A stretch of DNA of 64,000 nucleotides from Brachyspira sp949287565 (GTDB taxonomy: Bacteria; Spirochaetota; Brachyspiria; Brachyspirales; Brachyspiraceae). The translations under genes and the position numbers were made by a program. Under the pieces are notes generated by a model that saw nothing but the letters and a program-made list of their open reading frames with translations, made no database searches and was not told the DNA's origin. The stretch lies in the NCBI RefSeq assembly GCF_036997615.1, contig NZ_JAWLQA010000006.1. The stretch is one strand, 5' to 3'. Below, piece after piece: positions 9,324-17,978 of this stretch. The stretch's first letter is position 1, and the number at the start of each line of letters is the position of its first letter.

Positions 9324-9351
9324 ATTATATGTCTTTTTGCTTAAAATTCAA
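9324..9351 (-). promoter_or_regulatory. promoter of the TPR/patatin operon
   Basis: On the - strand TTGAAT (9351-9346), a 16-base spacer and TATAAT (9329-9324) precede the ATG at 9292 by a leader of about 25-30 nt that contains TTTTGGAG. Confidence 0.6.
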
Positions 9352-9416
9352 GTTTTATTTATTATGCACTCTAATCAATGATTTTGTTTAAGCATAGTTT
9401 TTTATAATTTTAAAAA

Positions 9417-9896
9417 TTTAATTACACTCGCCCACCCTTTAGGCTCTTTGATTTATTCTGTCATTTATAAATTATTTTTCTTTTTAATTTTACATGTTAT
9501 TTTAGCTGCCCACCCAAGTTTTTTTTAATTTACAGCGTACACTCTTAAAATTATAAATATAGAGTTATTTTAAAAGTACTTGACAAAATTAATTATGTAA
9601 TTTTTTAACATATTTTAGTTATAAAATAATGTTTTACATTCTGCATAATAATTAATTTCAATGTGGTAAAATTGCAGTTCTTTTGGTTCTCACCTGCCAA
9701 AGGCACGCACAGCGAGGCGGGCTTCGCCTTATATCAATACCGAAAGGTACATACTCGGTAAAAGAACTGGGGGTGTGGGGGCAAAGCCACCACAAACAAT
9801 AAAACTAAAAAGTTAAATTTTAACAAACTTAAAAATTTTTTAGTATATAATTCAAATTTTATTATGTTTTTAAATTTTACTAACTGTGCGTTTAGA
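9417..9896. repeat. dispersed palindromic intergenic repeat, copy B, interrupted
   Basis: CCCACCCTTTAGG (about 9431) and CCCACCCAAG (about 9509) match copy A almost base for base over about 110 bases. The third module starts as a decayed CAGCGTACAC near 9531, and its far end (CTGTGCG at 9884) lies about 350 bases away instead of the usual 70-80. The intervening DNA includes a GC-rich second repeat at 9671-9796, so this copy seems to have received an insertion. Confidence 0.65.
9671..9796. repeat. GC-rich secondary repeat, copy 1
   Basis: A GC-rich island in very AT-rich DNA. It is bounded by a perfect 10-base inverted repeat CAGTTCTTTT (9675-9684) / AAAAGAACTG (9760-9769). It contains a small hairpin AGGCG...CGCCT (9715-9729). 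The core GGCGGGCTTCGCC is shared with the island at 11690-11850. No coding capacity is evident. Confidence 0.6.
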
Positions 9897-9919
9897 GATA
9901 TATAACTTTTATCTAATAT

Positions 9920-9957
9920 AAAAATAGGTATCCCAATTTATTTGGGATACCTAAAAC
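9920..9957 (-). terminator. terminator of the cystine-type symporter gene
   Basis: A perfect 11-base stem AGGTATCCCAA/TTGGGATACCT with a short loop is followed on the - strand by ATTTTTAT. It lies about 25 bases past the stop at 9981. Confidence 0.85.
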
Positions 9958-9980
9958 TTTTATTATAATATTTTAATTAA

Positions 9981-11384
9981 TTACATAGCTTCCGCTTCAT
10001 TAGAACCAGTATTATCACTAGAATTGAATTTGTCCATATCCACTTCCTTGCAGATTTTTCCTGTAACAGCAGCAGTAACCATACCATCATTAACATTGAG
10101 CATAGTTCTTCCCATATCAATAAGAGGCTCTATTCCTAAAAGTATAGCAACCAATCCTACAGGAAAACCTAAAGCTGAAAGCGTAATCAAAGCGGCATTT
10201 GTAGCTCCTCCTCCAACTCCGGCAATTCCGAAACTTCCAATGGCAATTATTATAACAGCCTTTATTAAGAAAGCAGGTTCAAGAGGATTAATACCTAAAG
10301 TAGGTGCAATCATAGCAACTACCATAGCAGGATAAATACCAGCACATCCATTCTGTCCTATTGTTACAGCAAGAGAAGCTGATAAATTTGAAACTCCTTC
10401 AGATATACCCATTTTATCTTTTAAAGCTGAAACAGTTAAAGGTAAAGTACCTGCACTTGTTCTTGATGAGAAAGCAAATGTTAAAACTGTAAATGCTTTA
10501 GTGTAATATTTGATAGGATTATATCCAAATATCATAAGTATTATACTATGAACTATAAGCATAATTATTATTGATATGTAAGAAGCTAGAAGGAATTGAC
10601 CTAATTGAGCGAATGCATTCAAATCGCTTGTAGCCATGAATTTAGCCATAAGTGCTAATACACCGAATGGAGTTAATCTCATAACGAAAGCTACTATCTT
10701 CATAACAACGTCATGTAAAGACTGCATAATCTTTTGAAAGAATTCAAATACTTCAGGCTTTTTCTTTCTAAGTCCCAATGCAGAAGAACCCACTAAAGCA
10801 GCAAAAAATACAACCGAAAGTGTAGGAGATCCTCCCATACCGGCTAATGCTGCAAATGGATTTGTAGGTATGATATCTAATAATTGCTGAGGAACTGGTC
10901 TTGATGAAAACTCTTCCAATCTTCCCTCATAATTTGAAGCACCTTTTGATATGTCGCCTACCAATGACTGAAGTTTTGAAGCATCTAAGCCAAATCCTTT
11001 AGCTGTTAAAAATCCTACTAAAGCAGATATTGCTGTTGTTATCATTAGTACGCCAATAATTATCATAGTCATTTTGCCCAGATTGTTACTATTGCCTTTT
11101 ATATTAATAAGTGCCATAGTTATAGAAACAAAAATTAAAGGCATAACTAACATCTGTAAAAGTCTTACATAACCGTTACCTACCACATTGTACCAAACGA
11201 TACTTTGATTTACTATTTCCATATTTGAGGCATAAACTGTTCTAAGTACAAACCCCAAAGCCAAGCCTAGAATTAAGGCTGATAATACTCTAATTGTGAA
11301 ATTCATATGCTTCTTTTGCATAAAATAGAGTAATCCAATTAGAGCAAGCAATATTATAACATTAATTACAATATAAAGTCCCAT
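9981..11384 (-). CDS. tcyP: dicarboxylate/amino acid:cation symporter, TcyP-like (L-cystine)
   Basis: A 467-residue member of the DAACS family with about eight hydrophobic segments. The N-terminal pattern (first membrane helix, YFMQKKHMNFTIRVLSALILGLALG, then GNGYVRLLQMLVMPLIFVSI) follows the Bacillus TcyP/YhcL cystine symporters rather than GltP/DctA. The re-entrant loop SSRTSAGTLPLT replaces the glutamate-transporter serine-rich loop, again as in TcyP. The start at 11384 has an AAGGAAG site eight bases away; the open frame runs further to 11417. Na+ coupling is usual in this family. It is transcribed alone and has its own terminator. Confidence is high for family, moderate for cystine. Confidence 0.82.
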   Translation of the reverse strand: MGLYIVINVIILLALIGLLYFMQKKHMNFTIRVLSALILGLALGFVLRTVYASNMEIVNQSIVWYNVVGNGYVRLLQMLVMPLIFVSITMALINIKGNSNNLGKMTMIIIGVLMITTAISALVGFLTAKGFGLDASKLQSLVGDISKGASNYEGRLEEFSSRPVPQQLLDIIPTNPFAALAGMGGSPTLSVVFFAALVGSSALGLRKKKPEVFEFFQKIMQSLHDVVMKIVAFVMRLTPFGVLALMAKFMATSDLNAFAQLGQFLLASYISIIIMLIVHSIILMIFGYNPIKYYTKAFTVLTFAFSSRTSAGTLPLTVSALKDKMGISEGVSNLSASLAVTIGQNGCAGIYPAMVVAMIAPTLGINPLEPAFLIKAVIIIAIGSFGIAGVGGGATNAALITLSALGFPVGLVAILLGIEPLIDMGRTMLNVNDGMVTAAVTGKICKEVDMDKFNSSDNTGSNEAEAM

Positions 11385-11469
11385 ATAAATACTTCCTTTT
11401 AATATTTTTAATTGCATTCTAATATAATATAGTTTTGAAAAAATTGATAGTATTATAATCAGGACTATT

Positions 11470-11970
11470 TAACGCACGGTAAGTGAAATTTTATAATATA
11501 ATAAATTTGTATTTATATTGTAAATTTAGCTCTGCGTGAGGTGTATACTAAAAATTTTAGAGTTTGTCAATTTTTTTGTTGTTTTTTTCCCACCGCAAAA
11601 AGAACCAAAAAGAGCAAGTATAAAATTAGTACAAAATCATACTAAAATCGTCTTATATGTAAGATAACCCCTTAAATAAAATCCTATATGTAGCCTTTCG
11701 CGAAGCGTATACGAGTTTATCGAGGATATAGCTTCTCGCCGTAGGCGGGCTTCGCCTGTGGCAAACTTAACAGTACTTCCTTCGGTCGCAAAAGAAATGG
11801 GGTATTGCGTAAGCACGCAGAGCGGTGGGCAAAGCCCCAGATATAAAAAAGAAAATATAAATTTATTTTTGACAAAGTATATTTGTTTAGGTATATACTC
11901 AAAAAATTAAACAAATCTTGGGCGGGCAAATGTAAGTAAATTTTAAAACTTAATACATACCCGCTCCATT
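11470..11970. repeat. dispersed palindromic intergenic repeat, copy C, interrupted
   Basis: AACGCACGGT at 11471 and CTGCGTGAGG at about 11532 form the third module. The matching second box (CTTGGGCGGG) only appears at about 11918, with a decayed first box (ACCCGCTCC) at about 11959. The gap between them is occupied by unrelated DNA and a GC-rich secondary repeat. The 598-base space between tcyP and pepT holds no convincing gene; a 70-codon frame at 11717-11929 lies inside the repeat. Confidence 0.6.
11690..11850. repeat. GC-rich secondary repeat, copy 2
   Basis: A GC-rich island that shares GGCGGGCTTCGCC with the island at 9671-9796. It contains several short hairpins (for example CGCGAAGCG-type and GCGTAAGCACGC). 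Its GGGGTATTGCGTAAG is seen again, reverse-complemented and decayed, near 34965. It sits inside copy C of the palindromic repeat. Confidence 0.55.
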
Positions 11971-11983
11971 TATTATTTTTTAT

Positions 11984-13210
11984 TTAATTAGAATATATGC
12001 TTACTATTTTTAATATAACCTCTGTCATTTTTTCTAAAGACTGAACAGGAATGTATTCAAATCTGCTATGAAAATTTTCTCCTCCAGCTGATAAATTCGG
12101 ACAAGGCAATCCTCTAAAAGATAATCTAGCCCCATCAGTACCGCCTCTAATAGGTCTAATCTTATCCTTTATACCGCATTCATTAAAAGCCTTTTTGGCA
12201 TTATCTATTAAATGCATATGAGGAAGTATTTTTTCTTTCATATTATAGTAGCTATCTTTAATATCACAGATAAATGTATTGTCGCCGTATTTTTTATTTA
12301 GAAAATTACAAATATCTTTTATGAATTCTTTTTTATGATTGAATTTCTCTAAATCATGATCTCTTATAATATATTCAAGTTCCGCTTTTTCTTCAGTACC
12401 TTCTATATATGATAAATGATAAAAACCTTCATACTTCTCTGTATACTGAGGCTTTTGTTCTGCTGGAAGCATAGAGTTAAATTCCATTGCAAATAAAATA
12501 GCATTCTTCATTTTATTTTTAGAATATCCAGGATGAACATTGACACCATTAACTGTTATCTTACAAGAAGCAGCATTAAAATTCTCATACTCTATTTCAC
12601 CAATCTCTCCGCCGTCTATAGTATAAGCAAAATCTGCATTAAACTTTTCAATATCAAAATATTCAATACCCTCTCCTATTTCCTCATCTGGAGTGAAAGC
12701 TATTTTTATTTCTCCATGCTCTATACTTTTATCACTCATTAAAATTTCAGCCATAGTCATAATTTCTGCAATACCAGCCTTATCGTCAGCACCCAAAAGA
12801 GTAGTTCCGTCTGTTACTATTAAATCATTGCCTATATATTTATTTAAATTATCAAACTTTTTACTGCTTAAAACTATATTTTTTTCTTTGTTTAAAACAA
12901 TATCTTTACCGTCATAATTTTTGATAATATTAGTTTTTATATTTTCTCCCGGTGCATCTTCATTGGTATCTAAATGTGCAATGAATCCTAATTTAGGCTT
13001 ATCCTCTTTTCCTTTAGATGCAGGTATCGAAGCATATACAAAAGATTTATCATCGACATAAGCATTATCAATACCCATTGTTTTTAATTCATTAACTAAA
13101 TATTCAGCAAATACTCTCTGTCCTTCTGTACTTGGAGTTTGATTCTCATTTCTGCTGTTTGAAGTAGTATTAAAAGATGTATATTTTATAAATCTCTCAT
13201 AAGTTTTCAT
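11984..13210 (-). CDS. pepT: peptidase T (tripeptide aminopeptidase)
   Basis: A 408-residue zinc metallopeptidase of the M20 family that removes N-terminal residues from tripeptides in the cytoplasm. Metal and catalytic motifs are intact: IAHLDTNEDAPG (His79, Asp81), LLGADDKAG (bridging Asp near 143), TPDEEIGEG (catalytic Glu176 and Glu177) and the late R-G-G-T-D-G-A-R motif. Length matches E. coli PepT. An AAGGA site precedes the ATG. It is a single-gene unit. Together with the symporter and 2-oxoacid oxidoreductases it supports peptide and amino-acid use. Confidence 0.93.
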   Translation of the reverse strand: MKTYERFIKYTSFNTTSNSRNENQTPSTEGQRVFAEYLVNELKTMGIDNAYVDDKSFVYASIPASKGKEDKPKLGFIAHLDTNEDAPGENIKTNIIKNYDGKDIVLNKEKNIVLSSKKFDNLNKYIGNDLIVTDGTTLLGADDKAGIAEIMTMAEILMSDKSIEHGEIKIAFTPDEEIGEGIEYFDIEKFNADFAYTIDGGEIGEIEYENFNAASCKITVNGVNVHPGYSKNKMKNAILFAMEFNSMLPAEQKPQYTEKYEGFYHLSYIEGTEEKAELEYIIRDHDLEKFNHKKEFIKDICNFLNKKYGDNTFICDIKDSYYNMKEKILPHMHLIDNAKKAFNECGIKDKIRPIRGGTDGARLSFRGLPCPNLSAGGENFHSRFEYIPVQSLEKMTEVILKIVSIYSN

Positions 13211-13277
13211 ATAATAGTCCTTAAAAATAATACCTATATGTTAACAAAATTATTTAATAATTCAATACATAATTTTC

Positions 13278-13478
13278 ATACCCCACCCTTTAATATTTTC
13301 TACTTAACTTACATATTTTAACTTAATTAAATTTATTGTTTTATTAGAAATGTTAGCACCCACCCAAATGTTATTTAAATTTAAAAATCTATTTAACGCA
13401 CGCTTAATTGGATATTTTTTATAATCAAAATTTTGTTTTTAATTAATCAATATTTATAATTTTGTTCTGCGTGCGGGT
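13278..13478. repeat. dispersed palindromic intergenic repeat, copy D
   Basis: One complete forward unit: CCCCACCCTTTA (13281), GCACCCACCCAAATG (13356), AACGCACGC (13395) and TCTGCGTGCGGG (13466). It fills the gap between pepT and the downstream end of the ATPase/nuclease pair. Confidence 0.7.
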
Positions 13479-13545
13479 TAGTATAAAAATAAATTTGTGT
13501 TTTATATTAATAAAAATAATTGGTAGGATTCAGAAAAATCATAAA

Positions 13546-14163
13546 CTAATTAATATTTATAGTCGCTTCATAATTATTATTTCTATAATCATTATATTTT
13601 AATTTAATTATACTAAGTTTATTGCTATTAAAAAAATCATTTGGAATAACATTTTTTAAATATAATTGATTTTGTTTCCAATAATCAATAGCATACTTCA
13701 TTACTTTCTGCTTATGATCTGGAAGATTTAAAAGATTGTTAGTTAAATCGCTGTCATCATAAAAAGAAACATATAAATCTATTTTATTAATATACAAATG
13801 CAATGGAGATAATACAGTCATCACTCTTAAATATCCATTAATTAACTGAGATGATAATTTATTAATATTACTATCCGTAATAGATGATTTCATTTCAATT
13901 ATATCTAATTTATATCCGTCAATATTTTTAGAAATTAGAATAATATCTGATGAGTTTTTTAATGATAAATGATTAAATTTATTGGCACCTTCAATCTTTG
14001 ATATAAAAATACATTCATTATATGGAATATTAATATTATATATAACATCAATATTATCTATATTTTCATTATAAACAAATTGACTATTGCATACAAGATC
14101 AAAATTAAAGAATTTATTATAATATTTATTTAACTTTTCTATTCTTTGGTATAAATCTTTCAT
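13546..14163 (-). CDS. putative PD-(D/E)XK-type nuclease partner of an AAA ATPase
   Basis: A 205-residue protein with no family I can name. Residues 71-94 read like a PD-(D/E)XK nuclease core: a hydrophobic strand with Asp73 (SDIILIS), a turn, then a strand ending in I-I-E-M-K-S-S (Glu90, Lys92). A helix with Gln106 follows (KLSSQLINGY). That spacing and the trailing Gln are typical of the fold, but this is pattern recognition only. The gene starts five bases after the ATPase stop and so is in the same operon. ATPase plus small nuclease is a common architecture for phage-defence units. An uncharacterised accessory protein is the alternative. Confidence 0.55.
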   Translation of the reverse strand: MKDLYQRIEKLNKYYNKFFNFDLVCNSQFVYNENIDNIDVIYNINIPYNECIFISKIEGANKFNHLSLKNSSDIILISKNIDGYKLDIIEMKSSITDSNINKLSSQLINGYLRVMTVLSPLHLYINKIDLYVSFYDDSDLTNNLLNLPDHKQKVMKYAIDYWKQNQLYLKNVIPNDFFNSNKLSIIKLKYNDYRNNNYEATININ

Positions 14164-14168
14164 ATCTT

Positions 14169-15533
14169 TTAATTATCTAAATCTTCAATAAAAGCCTCAA
14201 ATTCTTCTGATGACTGTATTAAATAGTTATGGAACGTAGTAGTTTGAAATCCGTACTTACTACACTTTATTTCAGTTACATCAGTAAATCCATCTTCTTT
14301 TATATCAAACTGATACATTCTTACTTTATCTTCTGAAATTAAATCATCTTCATTATAATTATATTTTTTCATCAATTCTTTCTTTATATCTTCTTTATTG
14401 TTATTTAATTTAATCATATTATTTATATGCTGAATAATAGTATCACTATGAGTAGTTATTGTTATATCTGTACCAGTATTAACTAGCTTTATAAATAACC
14501 TTGTTAATTGCTGCTGCAGCTGAGGATGTAAAGATATTTCAGGTTCTTCTATAAATAATTTATTAATTATAAATCCATATTTCAAAAATAAATATAAAGG
14601 TGTTAATTCAGTTACAACTGCCGATGATAAATACATTTGAAATTCTAATTCTGTGTTATCAGGTTTATAATATATGTTTTTAGTTTCTTCGTTTATCATT
14701 ATTTTACCAAATAACATATTTTTTTCTATAAAATCTATTAAATGTATTTTTTCATTATAAATTTTCATATTGTTTTTTGACAATTCATTTAAACTAATTA
14801 AAAAATCTATAAGAGGTTTTGATAAATATTGTTTATTTTTTTCTTCAAAATATCTATCATATTTTGAAAATATAGCAGAAGTAAATATATCATTTTTAGA
14901 TAATAAAAATCCTGTTCTTGATGAAGGTAAAAAAATAGGATTAATAGCATAAAATGAAAAATGAACAATTGTATAAATAAAAACCTTAATAATACCAAAT
15001 ATATCTGAAATGTTTTCTCCAAATCCTTTATTATGATAATTCAAAAAAAGAAAAATATTATAACCAGAAATACCTATAGAAGTTGATTTTTCAACTTCAA
15101 AATTATATTTATCTACATCAAGTTCTAATTTTATTTCTTCTAAATAAATTTGATTATTAGAATTAAATATCAAATTTAAAATATGGTTTAAATTTTTATT
15201 TAATAAAAAGTTAAAGAAATCTATAAAATATTGTAAAATATCTGCTTCTAAATTTATAAAATGATTTAAAGACAAATCCCTTATATATTTTTTAATAATA
15301 TTTTCTATTTTTTTATATTCTTCATATTCTTCTACAATTTTTTTATCTTTAAAAATAATATTAATTATATCATTATTATATCTAATTAATCCATAATATA
15401 AAGATGCTAAATACGTTTTTCCAGAATTATTATCACCTATAAATAAAGTAAATGGAGATAATTCAATTTTAGCTTCTTTGATTTTTGCGAAATTTTTTAC
15501 ATGTAGAGTTGGATATTTAATATTTTCAGACAT
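14169..15533 (-). CDS. AAA_15/OLD-like ABC-type ATPase
   Basis: A 454-residue ATPase of the SMC/ABC-related AAA_15/AAA_21 group. Walker A GDNNSGKT is at 33-40, the FLPSSRTGF motif typical of the group at 201-209, a signature-like LSSAV at 302-306, Walker B LFIEEPEISLHP at 326-337, and the switch histidine in TTHSD at 360-364. The insert between residues 60 and 300 is long, helical and variable. No TOPRIM domain is present, so it is not a full OLD or GajA protein. It is the first gene of an operon with the putative nuclease. Genes of this kind often act as sensors in anti-phage systems. Confidence 0.8.
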   Translation of the reverse strand: MSENIKYPTLHVKNFAKIKEAKIELSPFTLFIGDNNSGKTYLASLYYGLIRYNNDIINIIFKDKKIVEEYEEYKKIENIIKKYIRDLSLNHFINLEADILQYFIDFFNFLLNKNLNHILNLIFNSNNQIYLEEIKLELDVDKYNFEVEKSTSIGISGYNIFLFLNYHNKGFGENISDIFGIIKVFIYTIVHFSFYAINPIFLPSSRTGFLLSKNDIFTSAIFSKYDRYFEEKNKQYLSKPLIDFLISLNELSKNNMKIYNEKIHLIDFIEKNMLFGKIMINEETKNIYYKPDNTELEFQMYLSSAVVTELTPLYLFLKYGFIINKLFIEEPEISLHPQLQQQLTRLFIKLVNTGTDITITTHSDTIIQHINNMIKLNNNKEDIKKELMKKYNYNEDDLISEDKVRMYQFDIKEDGFTDVTEIKCSKYGFQTTTFHNYLIQSSEEFEAFIEDLDN

Positions 15534-15569
15534 AATAACTTTTTACACATTTTAATAATTTTTTAAAAA

Positions 15570-15597
15570 ATTTTATCATATAATACCGCTTTGTCAA
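15570..15597 (-). promoter_or_regulatory. promoter of the ATPase/nuclease pair
   Basis: On the - strand TTGACA (15597-15592), 16 bases and TAAAAT (15575-15570). Predicted start near 15563, giving a leader of about 30 nt. Confidence 0.65.
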
Positions 15598-15624
15598 TAA
15601 TTTGTATATAATAACAAATGCAAA

Positions 15625-15663
15625 AAATAACGGCTGCCTACCCTATCGGATAAACAACCGTCA
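15625..15663 (-). terminator. terminator of the pyruvate:ferredoxin oxidoreductase operon
   Basis: The - strand forms an uninterrupted 14-pair stem (15661-15630, with several G-U pairs) around a GATA loop, followed by TATTTTTTG. It lies about 40 bases past the stop at 15700. Confidence 0.85.
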
Positions 15664-15699
15664 TCTTTATTCATATTCTATCTCTAAGCTATTAACTTA

Positions 15700-17964
15700 T
15701 TATAGAACAGGACTTTCATGCATAGCTTTGATTCTAGTCCATCTTCTGTCAACTTCTTTTTGGAAAGAGTCAAGTAAGTCTTGATGTTTAAGAAGGTGTT
15801 TAGTTTTACCCATCATTTTCAACCATTCAGTAACAGGTATTTTTTTATCATCAGCTATCATAGTAGTAATAGTAGTGATACCATGTTCAACTTCATATAA
15901 TGGGAAGAAACAGCAATCAACAGCAGCTTTAATAACATCTTTACCCATATCATCAGGAGATTTCCAGTTCAATGGACAAGCGATAAGAAGTTTAACAAAA
16001 GCAGTACCATGATGATTAGCATACCACTGAGCTTTAGCAGCTTTTTTGATCAAATCTAAAGGATAAGATTCACAGCCAGTAGCAACATAAGGTATATGAC
16101 AACCAGCGAAGATTTGAGCAACATCTTTGTGGTTAAACTGTTTACCAACTTCAGCTTTACCAACGTTAGAAGTAGAAGTTCTATGTCCTATAGGAGTAGA
16201 GAATGATAATTGGTTACCAGTGTTCATGTATCCTTCATTATCATATTCTAATATAATCATTTTGTGATTTCTAATAGCAGCACCAATAGAAGGTCCCATA
16301 CCTATATCATGACCACCGTCACCAGTAACCATTATGAAAGTAGGATCTTCAGGTCCTTGTATTTCTCCTCTTCTTTTTCTTTCATGATACATTTCAACAA
16401 CACCAGAAAGAGTAGCAGCACCGTTTTGGAATAAGTTGTGAACATAAGTAGTTCTATAAGAGCTGTAAGGATAACCAGTAGTAACAACCATAGAACAACC
16501 AGTATGTACTAAAAGAACAACCTCACCTTCGATACCTTTCATGAAAGTATTGATACCAGAGAAGATACCACAACCGTTACAAGCACCATGACCTTGAGCA
16601 TAACGATAAGCTTTACCAGTTAACTCTCTAAGAGGCGGAACTTTAACTTCAAGTTTATGAGTTTGTTCGTTCATAGTAACAGTAATACCAGATTTTTGGC
16701 TCTCTAAAGTAAGAGGTTCATGTATAGGTTTCATTTCAACACCAGCATGACCCATATATTGTTCTAAGTAAGCATGTTTTTCAACAGAACCAGGGTTAGC
16801 TAATTCTTTTAAACCTAATTCAAATAATTCTTTAGCTTTTTCAAGAGTAAATTCAGTACCGCCAAGACCGTAAACTCTGCTTACAATAGAAGATTTATTG
16901 TTTACATCGTTTTTCAAAGCAGCTCTGATTTCAGTAGACATATTACCGCCCATACCAGAGTATGAATCTTGTCTGTCACCTACTACAACAACTTTAACAT
17001 TAGCTAATAATTTTTGTAATTCTTTTTCAGGGAAAGGACGAATTTGAGTGATAGCAAATGCACCTATTTTAAGGTTAGGATTAGCTTTTTTCATTTCGTC
17101 AACAGCTAAAGTACCAGTTTCATAAGCGGAACCGCAAAGCATTAAAGCAACTTCAGCACCTTCCATATTGTAAGTTTCTATAGGAGAGTATTTTCTTCCA
17201 GAAAGAGAAGCAAACTCTTCAAATACATCTAAGATAATAGCTCTAGAATCTTCTAAAGCTTGAGAAAGCTGTAATTTACTACCAGTTAACTCATCTTCAT
17301 TCATGTAAGGTCCAATTGTAACAGGATTTTTTCCTGGTTCAACTGAAGTAACTTCAGGAGTATAAGTACCTAAGAAGTCTTGTACATCCTTATCATTTTT
17401 GAATAAGTGTATTTTTTTCTTCTGGTGAGAAGTAAAGAATCCGTCAGAAGAAACTATGATAGGAAGTTTAGCTCTTTCAGCAATTTTTAAAGCAAAGATA
17501 TTGAAGTCATAAACCATCTGAGTAGTATGAGCCATAATGATGATCCAACCAGTGTTAAGAGCCATCATAATATCAGATTGGTCACATTTAATATCTAATG
17601 GACCAGAAACAGTTCTGTTTACAACGTTTAATACCATAGGGAATCTAGTACCTGATTGAACAGGTAATTGTTCCATAGCAAAAAGAAGACCGTTAGCAGA
17701 AGTAGCATTGAATACTCTACCGCCAGCAGTAGTAGCACCATAACAGATACCAGCAGCACCATGTTCACCGTCACCAGGGATCATGCAAACAGTGTGTCTT
17801 CCATTAGCTTTCATTTCATCTAAGTACTCAGCAATTTGAGTAGATGGAGTGATTGGGTAATAACCCATTACGTGATAATTGATTTGAGCGGCTGCAATGG
17901 CTGCTAATTCATTACCACTTTCAAGTATGTTTTCTTGTTCAGCAAGATTATATTTGTTAGCCAT
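15700..17964 (-). CDS. pyruvate-type 2-oxoacid:ferredoxin oxidoreductase, fused alpha-beta subunit
   Basis: A 754-residue fusion of the alpha (about 1-420) and beta (about 480-754) chains of a 2-oxoacid:ferredoxin oxidoreductase. The alpha part shows GYYPITPSTQIAEY (34-47) and a GDGEHGAAG segment. The beta part shows GACNGCGI with its CxxC, the TPP motif TGDGGHDIGMG and DNEGYMNTGNQLS. Conversion of pyruvate to acetyl-CoA with reduced ferredoxin is the likely role, because the large alpha chain resembles Por more than Kor; 2-oxoglutarate or other 2-oxoacids are not excluded. An AAGGAG site precedes the ATG, and the partner gene ends 14 bases upstream. Usually these chains are separate genes. 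Codons look adapted to high expression. Confidence 0.85.
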   Translation of the reverse strand: MANKYNLAEQENILESGNELAAIAAAQINYHVMGYYPITPSTQIAEYLDEMKANGRHTVCMIPGDGEHGAAGICYGATTAGGRVFNATSANGLLFAMEQLPVQSGTRFPMVLNVVNRTVSGPLDIKCDQSDIMMALNTGWIIIMAHTTQMVYDFNIFALKIAERAKLPIIVSSDGFFTSHQKKKIHLFKNDKDVQDFLGTYTPEVTSVEPGKNPVTIGPYMNEDELTGSKLQLSQALEDSRAIILDVFEEFASLSGRKYSPIETYNMEGAEVALMLCGSAYETGTLAVDEMKKANPNLKIGAFAITQIRPFPEKELQKLLANVKVVVVGDRQDSYSGMGGNMSTEIRAALKNDVNNKSSIVSRVYGLGGTEFTLEKAKELFELGLKELANPGSVEKHAYLEQYMGHAGVEMKPIHEPLTLESQKSGITVTMNEQTHKLEVKVPPLRELTGKAYRYAQGHGACNGCGIFSGINTFMKGIEGEVVLLVHTGCSMVVTTGYPYSSYRTTYVHNLFQNGAATLSGVVEMYHERKRRGEIQGPEDPTFIMVTGDGGHDIGMGPSIGAAIRNHKMIILEYDNEGYMNTGNQLSFSTPIGHRTSTSNVGKAEVGKQFNHKDVAQIFAGCHIPYVATGCESYPLDLIKKAAKAQWYANHHGTAFVKLLIACPLNWKSPDDMGKDVIKAAVDCCFFPLYEVEHGITTITTMIADDKKIPVTEWLKMMGKTKHLLKHQDLLDSFQKEVDRRWTRIKAMHESPVL

Positions 17965-17978
17965 TTATTCGCTCCTTA

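Noticed and set aside
11717..11929. 70-codon open frame on the - strand
   Set aside because: It lies within the GC-rich repeat island, has no ribosome binding site and no protein-like composition.
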